Part shown: one piece after another, positions 16,796 through 24,953 of the stretch | Numbering within the stretch: position 1 is the stretch's first letter | How the letters are laid out: each line of letters begins with the position of its first letter | Assembly: GCA_026552835.1 (NCBI GenBank) | Contig: JAPMTY010000003.1 | Span: forward strand, 1-31,789 | Length of the DNA stretch: 31,789 nt | Direction of reading: 5' to 3' | From: Candidatus Methanoperedens sp. | Lineage (GTDB): Archaea > Halobacteriota > Methanosarcinia > Methanosarcinales > Methanoperedenaceae | Program-made: the position numbers and the translations under genes | Notes under the pieces: model-generated | Database searches by the model: none | Seen by the model: only the letters and a program-made list of their open reading frames with translations | Told to the model about the DNA's origin: nothing

Positions 16796-17231
16796 TAATA
16801 TCACTCTTGGCGTTTTCTATGATTTTATTATGGTCAAATGCAAGTTCGGGTATTTCATTCAAACCGAATAGCCCTATATCCTTAGCATCCGAACCTGCTT
16901 TAAGTTTTCCCCTCCCTTTTGCAAGATAACATACAGAAACAGTATGCCCCCTCGGGTCGCGCAAAGGGTCAGAATACACGCCAGTAAGCTTGATTATTTC
17001 TATATCAAGTCCCGTCTCTTCCTTTGCCTCGCGAACGACAGCCGCCTCAACCGTCTCCCCGACTTCAACGAACCCGCCTGGGAGTGCGAAATGGTTCTTG
17101 AATGGCGGATTCCCGCGCCTGATAAGGACAAGTTTTCCCTCAAATATAATAAGCGCGTCCACGGTCAGAAGAGGCGTAATAGGAAGAAATCTGTGTTCAT
17201 CTGCGTTCATCTGCGGTTTAATTTGTTTCAT
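16779..17231 (-). CDS. NUDIX hydrolase
   Basis: A 150-residue nucleoside-diphosphate-X hydrolase with a full NUDIX box, [20 protein letters not shown] followed by ETGL, after [18 protein letters not shown]. The closest named types are ADP-ribose pyrophosphatases or MutT-like house-cleaning enzymes; the substrate cannot be told. The first 16 or so residues ([15 protein letters not shown]) precede the fold and are encoded by an interspersed repeat. The ATG sits five bases after the GTPase stop, with GAGG 11 bases upstream, so translation is coupled. Confidence 0.9.
   Translation of the reverse strand: MKQIKPQMNADEHRFLPITPLLTVDALIIFEGKLVLIRRGNPPFKNHFALPGGFVEVGETVEAAVVREAKEETGLDIEIIKLTGVYSDPLRDPRGHTVSVCYLAKGRGKLKAGSDAKDIGLFGLNEIPELAFDHNKIIENAKSDINGILS
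17189..17222. repeat. Intergenic repeat, 'CATCTGCGGTT' type, inside NUDIX 5' end
   Basis: The segment ATCTGTGTTCATCTGCGTTC followed by ATCTGCGGTTTAAT holds two in-phase copies of TTCATCTGCG. From memory, this class of short sequence is scattered between genes of many phyla. Here, read on the minus strand, it encodes [10 protein letters not shown] at the NUDIX N-terminus. Confidence 0.5.
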
Positions 17232-17235
17232 TTTT

Positions 17236-18327
17236 TCATTTCCTCAGCACAATAGTCAGGATATCATTATCGTACATCATATGGTCAAGACCGGCGCGCT
17301 GCCCCTCATGCTTAGCTGAATCGCCCCATATTTGCGCATACCTGAACCGCTTCTTGAAATCGCGGTGAAGCTTGTCGCATACATCGCCGATGGTGAAGCC
17401 TTCCCTCACTATCAGTGGTTCATCCATGTCTGCGGGCTTGCCCTGCGGCTTCAGGTAAATCCTGATAAATCCTAATTTTTCATATAATCTTTCTTTAAGC
17501 TCTTCGATATGAACCTTTTTGTCAGCAGAAACTAGGACAGCATCCGGGAATTTCTCTTTGCATTTCCTGAGTGTATATTCGTCGGCGAGGTCGATTTTAT
17601 TGATAACCACGATAATAGGGATATATTTCCTGTTGCCAAGGACAACATCTATCAACTGGTCGATGGTGATTGTCTCGCGTATCAATATGTTCGCGTTGTG
17701 GATCCTGTACTCGCCCAGGATAGCTTTTATGGTGTCCTCGTCAAGGCCAAGATCAACAGTGCTGCTTATAATAACTCCGCCCCTTGCTTTTTTCTTTATC
17801 GTGACATCAGGCGGCTTTGAATTGACGCGGATACCCGCTTCATTTAATTCCTCGACGAGAACATCATAGTGGACGAGCTGGAAAACATCGAGCAATATCA
17901 CGGCAAGGTCTGCGTTCCGTATTACAGCGATGACTTCTTTGCCCCGTCCCCTGCCTGAAGCAGCTCCCCGTACAAGTCCGGGCACGTCCAGTATCTGGAT
18001 TGTTGCCCCCCTGTATTCCATCGCCCCGGGCACTACGTCAAGGGTAGTAAATTCATAGGCCGCAACCGCAGATTCCGCACCCGTCATGCTGTTCAGGAGA
18101 GTGCTTTTGCCTACAGACGGGAATCCCACAAGCACTACAGAAGCATCGCCCGATTTCTTTACAGAAAATCCTTCCCCGCCGGTTTTTGAAGAAGCCCTTT
18201 TCTGCACTTCATCCCGAAGATGCGCAATCTTTGATTTAAGGCGCCCGATGTGACCTTCGGTAGCCTTATTATATTTAGTTTTTGAGATTTCTTCCGCAAT
18301 CGCCTTTATTTCTTCTTCAAGTGCCAT
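17236..18327 (-). CDS. DRG/OBG-type GTPase with TGS domain
   Basis: A 363-residue GTPase of the developmentally regulated GTP-binding family, linked to ribosomes and translation. A basic helical N-terminus (1-55) is followed by G1 [10 protein letters not shown]2 in [11 protein letters not shown]3 DVPGL, G4 NKIDL and G5 VSADK. A C-terminal TGS domain follows (about 285-363: [10 protein letters not shown] to [12 protein letters not shown]). The large insert between G3 and G4 is the usual one for DRG proteins. First gene of the GTPase-NUDIX-TFS operon. It is divergent from the M20 peptidase, with about 60 bases between the chosen starts. Confidence 0.95.
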   Translation of the reverse strand: MALEEEIKAIAEEISKTKYNKATEGHIGRLKSKIAHLRDEVQKRASSKTGGEGFSVKKSGDASVVLVGFPSVGKSTLLNSMTGAESAVAAYEFTTLDVVPGAMEYRGATIQILDVPGLVRGAASGRGRGKEVIAVIRNADLAVILLDVFQLVHYDVLVEELNEAGIRVNSKPPDVTIKKKARGGVIISSTVDLGLDEDTIKAILGEYRIHNANILIRETITIDQLIDVVLGNRKYIPIIVVINKIDLADEYTLRKCKEKFPDAVLVSADKKVHIEELKERLYEKLGFIRIYLKPQGKPADMDEPLIVREGFTIGDVCDKLHRDFKKRFRYAQIWGDSAKHEGQRAGLDHMMYDNDILTIVLRK

Positions 18328-18389
18328 CGGCTCTAATAGCTGTAATCAAGGCAAAAAGGATTTGGGTGATAAAGTCCTTTTGGAACCGG

Positions 18390-19664
18390 ATGAAGGAATT
18401 ATTCGATTACCTTGAATCAAGGGCTGATACGTCAATAAAGACGCTCGATGAACTTGTGCGCATTCAAACGCATGTCCCGCCGGGTGAGAACTACGGAAAA
18501 ATCATGGAACTGGCTGCCCGCATTCTCAGGGAGCTGGATTTTGAGGTTGAGATTATCCGCATGCCCCGCGAATTATTCGAGAAAAAAAATCCCCGCCTCT
18601 CCCACCTCAAGGCAGAACGTGTGAATCTATCGGCTAAATTAAACGTGGGCGCGCCGGAAACCCTATTAATCAATACGCATCTTGACGTCGTCCCTGCAAG
18701 CGCAAACTGGAGTGTGCCGCCGTTTGAGGTCACCGTGAAGGACGGGCGCATCTTCGGGCGCGGCGTAGCAGATTCAAAAGGGGGCGTCAGCGCGCTATTA
18801 ACCGTGCTTTCTGTCATGAAGGAACTGGGCATCAAACCCGGATACAACCTTAATATCGCTTTGACAACAGATGAAGAAATGGGCCCTTACTCAGGCCTCT
18901 GTTATCTTTCCGATATCGGAAAAATTTCGGGGGATTATTTCCTGAGCATGGACGGGGACAGCGACGATATCACCATCGCCTCGAACGGAAACGTGGACTG
19001 GCAGATTGATGTTTTCGGGAAATCGTATCACAGCGGCAGCAGTTTTCTGGGCGTGAATGCGATAGAGAAATCCGTACCCATCATGAATGAGTTACTGGAA
19101 CTCAAGGCAAAAGTTGAGATACGACGCTCAAACGTGCCTGCCAGTATTGCAATCAGCCGCAAAACAGGCATTGAGACTTTAATGCCGGTTCTCAATATCA
19201 CAATAATAAATGCGGGTGTTAAACAGAATATAGTGCCCGATAAGTGCACGATGAAAGGCGACCGCCGCTATATTCCTGAGGAGAAATTTGAGGATGTCTG
19301 CAAAGAGATGAACGCCGCTCTTTCACGAGTGAGGGAAAAATATCCGGATATCGATTTCAAGATGAGCTGTGATGATATTTACGCCCCCCTGCTCACTGAT
19401 ATGAACCATCCATGGGTTAAGGAAGTAAAGCGGGTGGCGGGCGAAGTTGCGGGAAGGGACGTGAGGCTTGCGGGTGCGCAGGGAAGCCTTGACGTGGCTT
19501 ATGTGGTCAAGGTGACGGGCCTCCCTGCATGCTGCTTCGGGATAGGAAGGAGGACAGAAAGCAATGCCCATGCGGATGATGAGAATATCCGGGTGGAAGA
19601 CCTTGTGATGTACATGAAATTCCTTGCAAAATTGCTGTTTGATAATGAAAAGTTTCATAAATAA
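18390..19664 (+). CDS. M20 family metallopeptidase/deacylase (ArgE/DapE type)
   Basis: A 424-residue zinc hydrolase of the ArgE/DapE/CPG2/ACY1 group. Metal ligands and the catalytic Glu are recognisable: His in INTHLDVVPA, Asp in GRGVADSKGG, the Glu pair in TTDEEMGP, Asp in SMDGDSDD and the final His in NAHADDEN. A dimerisation domain lies between about residues 205 and 315. The substrate could be an N-acyl amino acid, succinyl-diaminopimelate or a dipeptide. The frame stays open upstream into the divergent GTPase. ATG 18390 is preferred because it lies clear of that gene and the protein then starts as expected. Confidence 0.9.
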   Translation: MKELFDYLESRADTSIKTLDELVRIQTHVPPGENYGKIMELAARILRELDFEVEIIRMPRELFEKKNPRLSHLKAERVNLSAKLNVGAPETLLINTHLDVVPASANWSVPPFEVTVKDGRIFGRGVADSKGGVSALLTVLSVMKELGIKPGYNLNIALTTDEEMGPYSGLCYLSDIGKISGDYFLSMDGDSDDITIASNGNVDWQIDVFGKSYHSGSSFLGVNAIEKSVPIMNELLELKAKVEIRRSNVPASIAISRKTGIETLMPVLNITIINAGVKQNIVPDKCTMKGDRRYIPEEKFEDVCKEMNAALSRVREKYPDIDFKMSCDDIYAPLLTDMNHPWVKEVKRVAGEVAGRDVRLAGAQGSLDVAYVVKVTGLPACCFGIGRRTESNAHADDENIRVEDLVMYMKFLAKLLFDNEKFHK

Positions 19665-19684
19665 GAAAAAGTGTAGAGGTCGGT

Positions 19685-20443
19685 ATGAATAATTTCATGA
19701 AGAAATGGGGATTGACATTAAACGTACTGATCATTGTTTTCGTATTACTGGTCATAAAATGGCTAATCGACGTGTATAACCTCAATGCAGCTACGGCAAG
19801 CCCGCTCGTTACTGCTCTTGTGGGCGGGGTGATTTTCACCATAGCCATCATATTTACAGGCACACTTTCCGATTACAAGGAAAGTGAGAAAATACCGGGT
19901 GAACTGGCCGCATCCATCAAGGCTCTTTACAAGGACAGCGGGATTATAAGGGTTGATGATAGGAAAATTACAGAAGATCTACGCTCCCATGTTATTGACC
20001 TGCTCCGAATTATAAATTCAAATTTCAAGAATAATGCCTGGGACCTTGAAAAAATAAATTCCGCAATGGATGCAATAGACGGGGATATAAAACGCCTCGC
20101 TGAGAAGAACATTGCTCCTCAATTCCTTGTAAAATTGCGCACGGAATTGATCAATATTGACAGGACCTCCAACCGCGTAAGGACAATTGCGGAAACAACC
20201 TTCATTCCTGCAGCATACGGTATTGCAGAACTGGCAGTCGGGGCGGTTTTACTGGTGCTGCTGTTTGTAAAAACAGAGCCGTTTTATGAAGGACTGGCTT
20301 TGATCGGCGCAACATCATCCCTACTCATCGGCCTGATAATGCTCATTAAAGATATGGATAATCCCTTTGAAGTCGGTAAGAAAACCTACGCTGATGTTGA
20401 CATGAGCCTCCTCTTTAATCTTGAGGATTATTTGAAGAATTAG
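19685..20443 (+). CDS. Bestrophin-like/DUF4239 membrane protein
   Basis: A 252-residue membrane protein. Two helices lie near the N-terminus (8-30 and 42-62), a long soluble helical middle at about 70-170, and two helices at about 180-205 and 208-225. This 2+2 topology with a helical centre resembles DUF4239 'bestrophin-like' proteins, but no diagnostic motif is certain. AGAGGT lies four to five bases before the ATG. It starts 20 bases after the peptidase and may be co-transcribed with it. It is convergent with the pst operon. Confidence 0.6.
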   Translation: MNNFMKKWGLTLNVLIIVFVLLVIKWLIDVYNLNAATASPLVTALVGGVIFTIAIIFTGTLSDYKESEKIPGELAASIKALYKDSGIIRVDDRKITEDLRSHVIDLLRIINSNFKNNAWDLEKINSAMDAIDGDIKRLAEKNIAPQFLVKLRTELINIDRTSNRVRTIAETTFIPAAYGIAELAVGAVLLVLLFVKTEPFYEGLALIGATSSLLIGLIMLIKDMDNPFEVGKKTYADVDMSLLFNLEDYLKN

Positions 20444-20451
20444 TAATTTCT

Positions 20452-20482
20452 CTAACGATGTAGTTAAAAACCACAACGTTAG
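20452..20482. terminator. Bidirectional hairpin between convergent genes
   Basis: CTAACGATGTAGTT pairs with AACCACAACGTTAG over 12 of 14 positions with a three-base AAA loop. It sits between the convergent DUF4239-like and pstB genes. The pstB stop (20479-20481) lies within its arm. Confidence 0.5.
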
Positions 20483-21471
20483 CTTTGCTTCTTTATGATG
20501 ATCTCCCAATCCGTTTTATTTTGCTGGTTCACGCTCAATACCTCATGACCGTCGGCTTCCATGCCCCTCGGGACTTCGGTTACTGCCGTGGGGTCGTCCA
20601 CGATTATTTTCAGGATTTTTCCTTTAGGAAGTGCATTCAGCGCCTGTTTGGCATACACAAAATTATAGGGGCACACATTTCCTTTCAGGTTTATCTCCTG
20701 GTCCACTTTCACATCAACAAGGAAAGTCCCGTTAATATAAGCCCGCGTCCTCTCCTCCTTGGGGTTTTCAAACACTTCATTTGCGGGGCCATGTTCCACG
20801 ATTTCACCGAGGTATAGATGGATTACGTAGTCAGCAAGCCTCATTGCCTGGTGGATGTTGTGAGTTACTATCACGATGGTGTAATCCTTCTTGAGTTTCA
20901 GGAGCTGCTCCTCGATATGCTGCGATGAGACCGGGTCTAATGCTGATGTGGGCTCATCGCACAGGATAATTTCGGGCTCGACAGCCAGTCCTCTCGCAAG
21001 ACATAACCTCTGCTGCTGGCCAATAGAGAGTTTTGATGCCGGTGTCTTTAAGCGGTCTTTTACCTCGTCCCACAAACCAGCTATTTTCAGGTATTTCTCC
21101 ACTATTTCATCCAGTTCTTTCTTGTCCGGTTTTCCATGCAGCCTGGGCCCGTATGCAACATTATCGTATATCGACATTGGAAGCGGGTTTGGCCTCTGCG
21201 GCAAGAGGCCCATTTTGCGCCTTACATCCGTGACATCAATACTGCCGTTTAGCATATCCATGCCATCCACTATTATTTTCCCGGAAGCTCTTGCCCCGTC
21301 TGTGAGGTCAATGAGCCTGTTGAAGCATTTGAGCAAAGAACTCTTACCGCATCCTGAAGGACCTATGATGGCTGTTATTTGCTTTTCCGGTATATCGACT
21401 GTTATGCCTTTGAGAGCCTGATGGTCGCTGTAGAACGCATTGACATTCTGGATACTGATATGGCTTTTCAT
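20479..21471 (-). CDS. pstB: Phosphate ABC transporter ATPase PstB fused to a TusA domain
   Basis: The phosphate-uptake ATPase (residues 1 to about 250) has Walker A GPSGCGKSS, signature LSIGQQQRLCLARGL and Walker B EIILCDEPTSALDP, and matches PstB throughout. From about residue 257 to 330 it continues without a break into a TusA/SirA-like sulfur-carrier domain: INLKGNVCPYNFVYAKQAL, then KGKILKIIVDDPTAVTEVP. C267 is in the diagnostic Cys-Pro. TusA proteins carry persulfide sulfur on that cysteine. PstB normally ends near residue 255, so this is a true fusion. The frame is open further upstream, but ATG 21471 has GAGGTG seven bases before it and lies in a hairpin. No phoU follows. The role of the added domain is unknown. 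Confidence 0.93.
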   Translation of the reverse strand: MKSHISIQNVNAFYSDHQALKGITVDIPEKQITAIIGPSGCGKSSLLKCFNRLIDLTDGARASGKIIVDGMDMLNGSIDVTDVRRKMGLLPQRPNPLPMSIYDNVAYGPRLHGKPDKKELDEIVEKYLKIAGLWDEVKDRLKTPASKLSIGQQQRLCLARGLAVEPEIILCDEPTSALDPVSSQHIEEQLLKLKKDYTIVIVTHNIHQAMRLADYVIHLYLGEIVEHGPANEVFENPKEERTRAYINGTFLVDVKVDQEINLKGNVCPYNFVYAKQALNALPKGKILKIIVDDPTAVTEVPRGMEADGHEVLSVNQQNKTDWEIIIKKQS

Positions 21472-21536
21472 AAAGCGACACCTCGCTTTATGCGGTCTGG
21501 GGGTATGCGAAGCATACCCCTTCGTTTGATAAAACG
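21469..21536 (-). promoter_or_regulatory. Three tandem hairpins between pstA and pstB
   Basis: Reading leftward from pstA there are three. First, CGTTT/AAACG with loop TATC on the mRNA (21523-21536). Second, a perfect 9-bp GGGGTATGC/GCATACCCC with a three-base loop (21500-21520). Third, a perfect 10-bp CATAAAGCGA/TCGCTTTATG with loop GGTG (21469-21492). The third puts the pstB ribosome binding site in the loop and its ATG at the foot of the stem, so it could gate translation. Confidence 0.6.
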
Positions 21537-21552
21537 TAAGTTTTCCATGCAA

Positions 21553-22401
21553 TCACCTGATAATGTTTTTCATAAATCTCTTAGATAAATATCGTGATGC
21601 TATGCTCAATGCAAGCACGATTATAAGAAGTATCAACGCACTGGCATAAGCCCGCGCCTGCACCTCCGGGAATGGAGTTCCGAGCTGGAAGAACACAGCA
21701 AGCGGAAGCGAAGCCACAGGGTCAAAAAGGGAGCGCGGTAGGCTGTCTGTGTAACCTGCTGTGAAGAGTATCGAGGCCGCATCTCCTATTCCCCTGCCAA
21801 AGGAAAGAATCACACCTGTCACAATGCCTGGCAGAGCCTGCTTCACAACCACCCGTGTTGTCGTCTCAAATCGTGTAGCTCCGAGCGTATAGGAAGCTTC
21901 TTTCAATTCAGAGGGAACCATTTTTATGACCTCTTCCATTGATCTTATCATTATGGGAAGCTGCAAAATCGTAAGAACTATGATTCCACCAAGGAGCGAT
22001 GCTCTCATACCAAGATAAAGCATGATAATGAATCCAAATGCGCCGTACACGATAGAGGGAGTGCCCCAGAGCACATCAAGGGAGAGCCTGATATAATATG
22101 CAAGCCTTGTTTTCCCGATATAATCTTTTTGAAGCGCCAGCGCCGCAGGCAGGCTAATCATAAGGGCAAGAATCAGGCTGCCAAAAGCCAGATAGAGGGA
22201 GCCAACTATGGCATTCAGGATACCGCCCTCTTTCCCGAGATAGAATCCACCCTTCGGAGTTTGTGTAATCATAGATAGCGAAAGAGCAGGCAAACCATTC
22301 CAGACTATCACACCTACAACTAAGAAAAGACTGCCCACAACGATAGCCAGCGATAATATCATTAGAGCTTTGAAAAGCCTCTCCTCGCGGAGTTTATCCA
22401 T
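21553..22401 (-). CDS. pstA: Phosphate ABC transporter permease PstA
   Basis: A 282-residue permease with six membrane helices that pairs with PstC to form the phosphate channel. The family marks are TPKGGFYLGKEGGILNAIVG, a C-terminal EAA loop (KEASYTLGATRFETTTRVV) and FGRGIGDAASILFTAGYTDS. Its start overlaps the end of pstC by eight bases, so translation is coupled. The gap to pstB downstream is 81 bases and is filled with hairpins, which may lower or tune expression of the ATPase relative to the permeases. Confidence 0.95.
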   Translation of the reverse strand: MDKLREERLFKALMILSLAIVVGSLFLVVGVIVWNGLPALSLSMITQTPKGGFYLGKEGGILNAIVGSLYLAFGSLILALMISLPAALALQKDYIGKTRLAYYIRLSLDVLWGTPSIVYGAFGFIIMLYLGMRASLLGGIIVLTILQLPIMIRSMEEVIKMVPSELKEASYTLGATRFETTTRVVVKQALPGIVTGVILSFGRGIGDAASILFTAGYTDSLPRSLFDPVASLPLAVFFQLGTPFPEVQARAYASALILLIIVLALSIASRYLSKRFMKNIIR

Positions 22402-23314
22402 GCATCCTCCTCTCTATCCGTATCAAAATCAGTCTCGCGCCAAGATTGAAGAACAGGATTATCAGCATCAGTATAAGCGCAGCAAGCAGCAGGGCAGAAT
22501 CGTACATCGGTATGGACATCATTTCACCGTAGTTATTGGCGATAAGCGCAGTAAGGGGATAAGCAGAATCGAATATCGAGGAGGGAATTTTTACCACATT
22601 TCCTACCACCATGAGGACGGCCATGGTCTCTCCAATCGCGCGGGAGAAGCCCAGAATAACAGCGGCTGCTATGCCCGGCAGGGCGGTTCTTATTACAGCA
22701 TGTTTTATTGTCTGCCACCGCGTGGCGCCAAGCGAAAGCGAGGCTTCCCTCACCTCGAACGGCACTGCCTTGAATACCTCATAGGATATCGAAATAATTA
22801 TGGGGAACACCATGATAGCAAGCACGATGCCGCCGGCAAGTACGCTGTAGCCTGTGACATAGCTGCCGCCGCTCAACAGCGGTATTCCTGAATCTTTGAA
22901 TAAAGGTGCTATGCCAGCTACAAGAGGCACAATGGCCAACACCCCGAAAAGTCCGTATACTACAGGCGGTATGCCTGCAAGCAGGTCTATCAGGGGCAAA
23001 ATCATCGATTTCAATCTCTCATTAGCATATTCTGCAAGATAGACAGCACTCAGGATGGATAGGGGTATCGCAAAGACCATGGCAAGCGCAGTTACATAGA
23101 CCGTACCAAGGATGAAGGGAAAAAAGCCGAAATCGCCCTGGGAAGGCAGCCATGTAATGCCAAGCAGAAGGTCGCTTAGCGATTTCACCTCAAGAATCGG
23201 CTTTGACCTCAGGTAAAGGGCGAAAGCCACAATAAATAAAAGCACGCTTGAGAAAATAGCAGCGGCCAGCATGAGCCTGCCTGCAAAAGCGTCCTTTAGT
23301 TTTCTGATATTCAC
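22394..23314 (-). CDS. pstC: Phosphate ABC transporter permease PstC
   Basis: A permease of about 306 residues. It has six helices, the PstC-type SQGDFGFFPFILGTVYVTAL, the EAA loop REASLSLGATRWQTIKHAV and SRAIGETMAVLMVVGN. Two starts are possible. ATG 23374 overlaps the pstS stop (ATGA) and adds 20 residues, eight of which are encoded by a hairpin. GTG 23314 has AAGGATG upstream and gives a protein starting NIRKLKDAFAGRLM, the usual PstC lead. The GTG is preferred because the hairpin looks like an intercistronic element, but ATG cannot be excluded. Confidence 0.93.
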   Translation of the reverse strand: MNIRKLKDAFAGRLMLAAAIFSSVLLFIVAFALYLRSKPILEVKSLSDLLLGITWLPSQGDFGFFPFILGTVYVTALAMVFAIPLSILSAVYLAEYANERLKSMILPLIDLLAGIPPVVYGLFGVLAIVPLVAGIAPLFKDSGIPLLSGGSYVTGYSVLAGGIVLAIMVFPIIISISYEVFKAVPFEVREASLSLGATRWQTIKHAVIRTALPGIAAAVILGFSRAIGETMAVLMVVGNVVKIPSSIFDSAYPLTALIANNYGEMMSIPMYDSALLLAALILMLIILFFNLGARLILIRIERRMHG

Positions 23315-23345
23315 GAACTGCACATCCTTATCAAAATAAAAAACA

Positions 23346-23368
23346 AGGTTAAGGAAAAACCTTAACCT
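23346..23368 (-). promoter_or_regulatory. Intercistronic hairpin after pstS
   Basis: A perfect 9-bp stem AGGTTAAGG / CCTTAACCT with a five-base homopolymer loop, beginning three bases after the pstS stop. In the mRNA the loop is UUUUU. It may protect the pstS message or attenuate transcription into pstC, giving more binding protein than permease. Confidence 0.55.
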
Positions 23369-23370
23369 GT

Positions 23371-24393
23371 TCATTCAAGCTTTTTCAACTCTCCATCAAG
23401 CGTTTCCTTCGACAACTGTATGTAGCCTACCTCATCAACATACTTCTGTCCGTCAGTCAGAACCCATCTGATGAATTCTGAGGTAACTCCTGTGGGCTTG
23501 CCTTTGGTCACGAATAATTCAACTCTCGCAGGCGGACTCGGGAACACTCCGCTTTTAATGGCTGCAATTGTTTTATCCTTGGTGCTTATATTCTCATCAG
23601 GGTCAACGATGCCGTTTCCATTCACGTCAAAGGGTATTATCTGGATACCATCAACAGGCAACCCGCTGCTCATATTAAAGGCAAAGTTATAGTTGTTATA
23701 GCCTATGCCCAGGGGGTCTCTCTGTACCGCAGCAAGCAGGCCGGGGTCACCGTAAACGCCAGTGCCTTTGAGACTTTCCTGTTTACCGCCGAGATACTTT
23801 GCCCATATATCAGAGGCACCCGACGAATCGCTTCTTGTATATACATGAATTTCTGCCTTATTATCAGTCCCGACTACATTTCCCCATGTATTCACAGTCC
23901 CGTTGAGAAAAACGGCCGTAAAAGTCGATTTTTTGACACCTTTGCTCAAGAGATCGTTAAGCACAGGGTTCTTTGCATTGACCGTGGCTACAACGGCATC
24001 CTTGGTCACACCGATCGGGTATGCGCCCTTCTGGATCTCCGAGGGGTCAACGTCTCTTGAAATCATGCCGATATCAACAAGCCCGCCAAGTGTGTCAGCC
24101 ATACCCTTGCCTGCGCCGCCTGCCGAAACCTCTACCTTAACGTTGGGGTGCAGCTTCGTGAACTCATCGCCCCATCGCACAGCCATGGGATACAGGGCAA
24201 ATGCGCCCGATAGCGTTATCGTGCCCGAAAGTTCCTTTGAGCTTACAGCGGTCTGTGTAACCGTGGCTCCGGATGATGCCGGTGTTGCAGTAGCGGTAGG
24301 CTGGGTTTCGGACTTTGGATTACCGATGCATCCTGATAATAAGGCACCTGTGATTACTGTAATTAGAATAATTGTGATAATTTTTCCTTTCAT
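23371..24393 (-). CDS. pstS: Phosphate-binding lipoprotein PstS
   Basis: Solute-binding lipoprotein of the phosphate importer, 340 residues. The signal peptide ends in LLSGC, giving a lipid-anchored N-terminal Cys, followed by a Thr/Ala/Pro linker (about 28-55). The binding core starts TITLSGAFALYPMAVRWGDE and has VEVSAGGAGKGMADTLGG and the RSDSSGASDIWAKYLGG block that contacts phosphate. GAGGTGG lies five bases before ATG 24393; a GTG inside that site is not used. The ATG overlaps the stop of a small upstream ORF (TAATG). First structural gene of pstSCAB. Confidence 0.95.
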   Translation of the reverse strand: MKGKIITIILITVITGALLSGCIGNPKSETQPTATATPASSGATVTQTAVSSKELSGTITLSGAFALYPMAVRWGDEFTKLHPNVKVEVSAGGAGKGMADTLGGLVDIGMISRDVDPSEIQKGAYPIGVTKDAVVATVNAKNPVLNDLLSKGVKKSTFTAVFLNGTVNTWGNVVGTDNKAEIHVYTRSDSSGASDIWAKYLGGKQESLKGTGVYGDPGLLAAVQRDPLGIGYNNYNFAFNMSSGLPVDGIQIIPFDVNGNGIVDPDENISTKDKTIAAIKSGVFPSPPARVELFVTKGKPTGVTSEFIRWVLTDGQKYVDEVGYIQLSKETLDGELKKLE

Positions 24394-24537
24394 TAATTCC
24401 ACCTCGAATTTCTTAAAATGCTCTTCTGTTTCTGCAGGAAATCCCGGACATTCAGGAATTCTGCACTATGTTTTATAGATCGATTCATTAAATTGTCGTC
24501 ATCGGTGACGGCAAAGATGATTCCTTCTTGTATTCAT
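24393..24537 (-). CDS. Small ORF before pstS, apparent +1 frameshift near start
   Basis: ATG 24537 opens MNTRRNHLCRHR and stops at 24499-24501. The +1 frame, entered at ACA AGA AGG, reads EGIIFAVTDDDNLMNRSIKH and continues for 44 residues to a TAA whose last base is the first base of the pstS ATG. The +1 frame has no start codon until an internal ATG at 24488, because TGA stands immediately before it. A TATA-like element (24586-24595) and a weak AGGCG precede the ATG. The peptide EGIIFA matches three other genes in this window. It could be a translationally coupled regulator of pstS, a leader, or a degraded gene. Confidence 0.45.
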
Positions 24538-24546
24538 TATTAATTC

Positions 24547-24583
24547 GCCTGCTTATGAAATAAGCAAGTGCAAATGAGCAGGC
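24547..24583. promoter_or_regulatory. Overlapping inverted repeats in the pst promoter region
   Basis: GCCTGCT (24547-24553) is complementary to AGCAGGC (24577-24583), and GCTTAT (24551-24556) to ATAAGC (24560-24565). The two pairings share three bases and exclude each other. They lie between the TATA-like element and the first ATG of the pst transcript, a position suited to an operator. Confidence 0.4.
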
Positions 24584-24661
24584 ACTTATAAATATGCACA
24601 GAATCAGGCGATAATTGGAACGATGATTACAAAAACCGAATAATTGCGGCAAAAAATGCGA

Positions 24662-24814
24662 CTAATTCAAACCTGCATAATCCAGCACTGCTTTCTGGTC
24701 ATTCAGGAATTTAACAATCTTATCAAATCCGACATCACTTTTGAGTTTCTTACTTTCAACCTTCATCCGGCAGGAGTTATTTATTCGGGACGGGTTACAT
24801 ATTTCTTCAATCAT
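24662..24814 (-). CDS. Small protein, probably leaderless
   Basis: A 50-residue product starting MIEEICNPSRINNSCRMKVE and ending FLNDQKAVLDYAGLN. No family is recognised. Support for a gene is the long TATA run TTATATATATTT (24836-24847), whose spacing puts the transcript start on or beside ATG 24814, which has no Shine-Dalgarno sequence. The frame stays open further upstream, but that part overlaps the promoter. The C-terminus is helical and charged. The string KFLND resembles EFLNV in the neighbouring small ORF. Confidence 0.4.
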   Translation of the reverse strand: MIEEICNPSRINNSCRMKVESKKLKSDVGFDKIVKFLNDQKAVLDYAGLN

Positions 24815-24835
24815 ATCAATCGCAATTGAAAGGCA

Positions 24836-24847
24836 AATATATATAAT
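24836..24847 (-). promoter_or_regulatory. Strong TATA box
   Basis: TTATATATATTT on the minus strand, with its centre about 26 bases before ATG 24814, the standard archaeal TATA-to-start distance for a leaderless message. Confidence 0.5.
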
Positions 24848-24953
24848 CACAGAAAGAGGCAGATGTTGACACAATTATTCCGATGATAGAAGAAAAAAAT
24901 TAAACAGAATTATTTCAATTTTCTTGAGCTTCCGATATTGAGAGTCACAAAAT

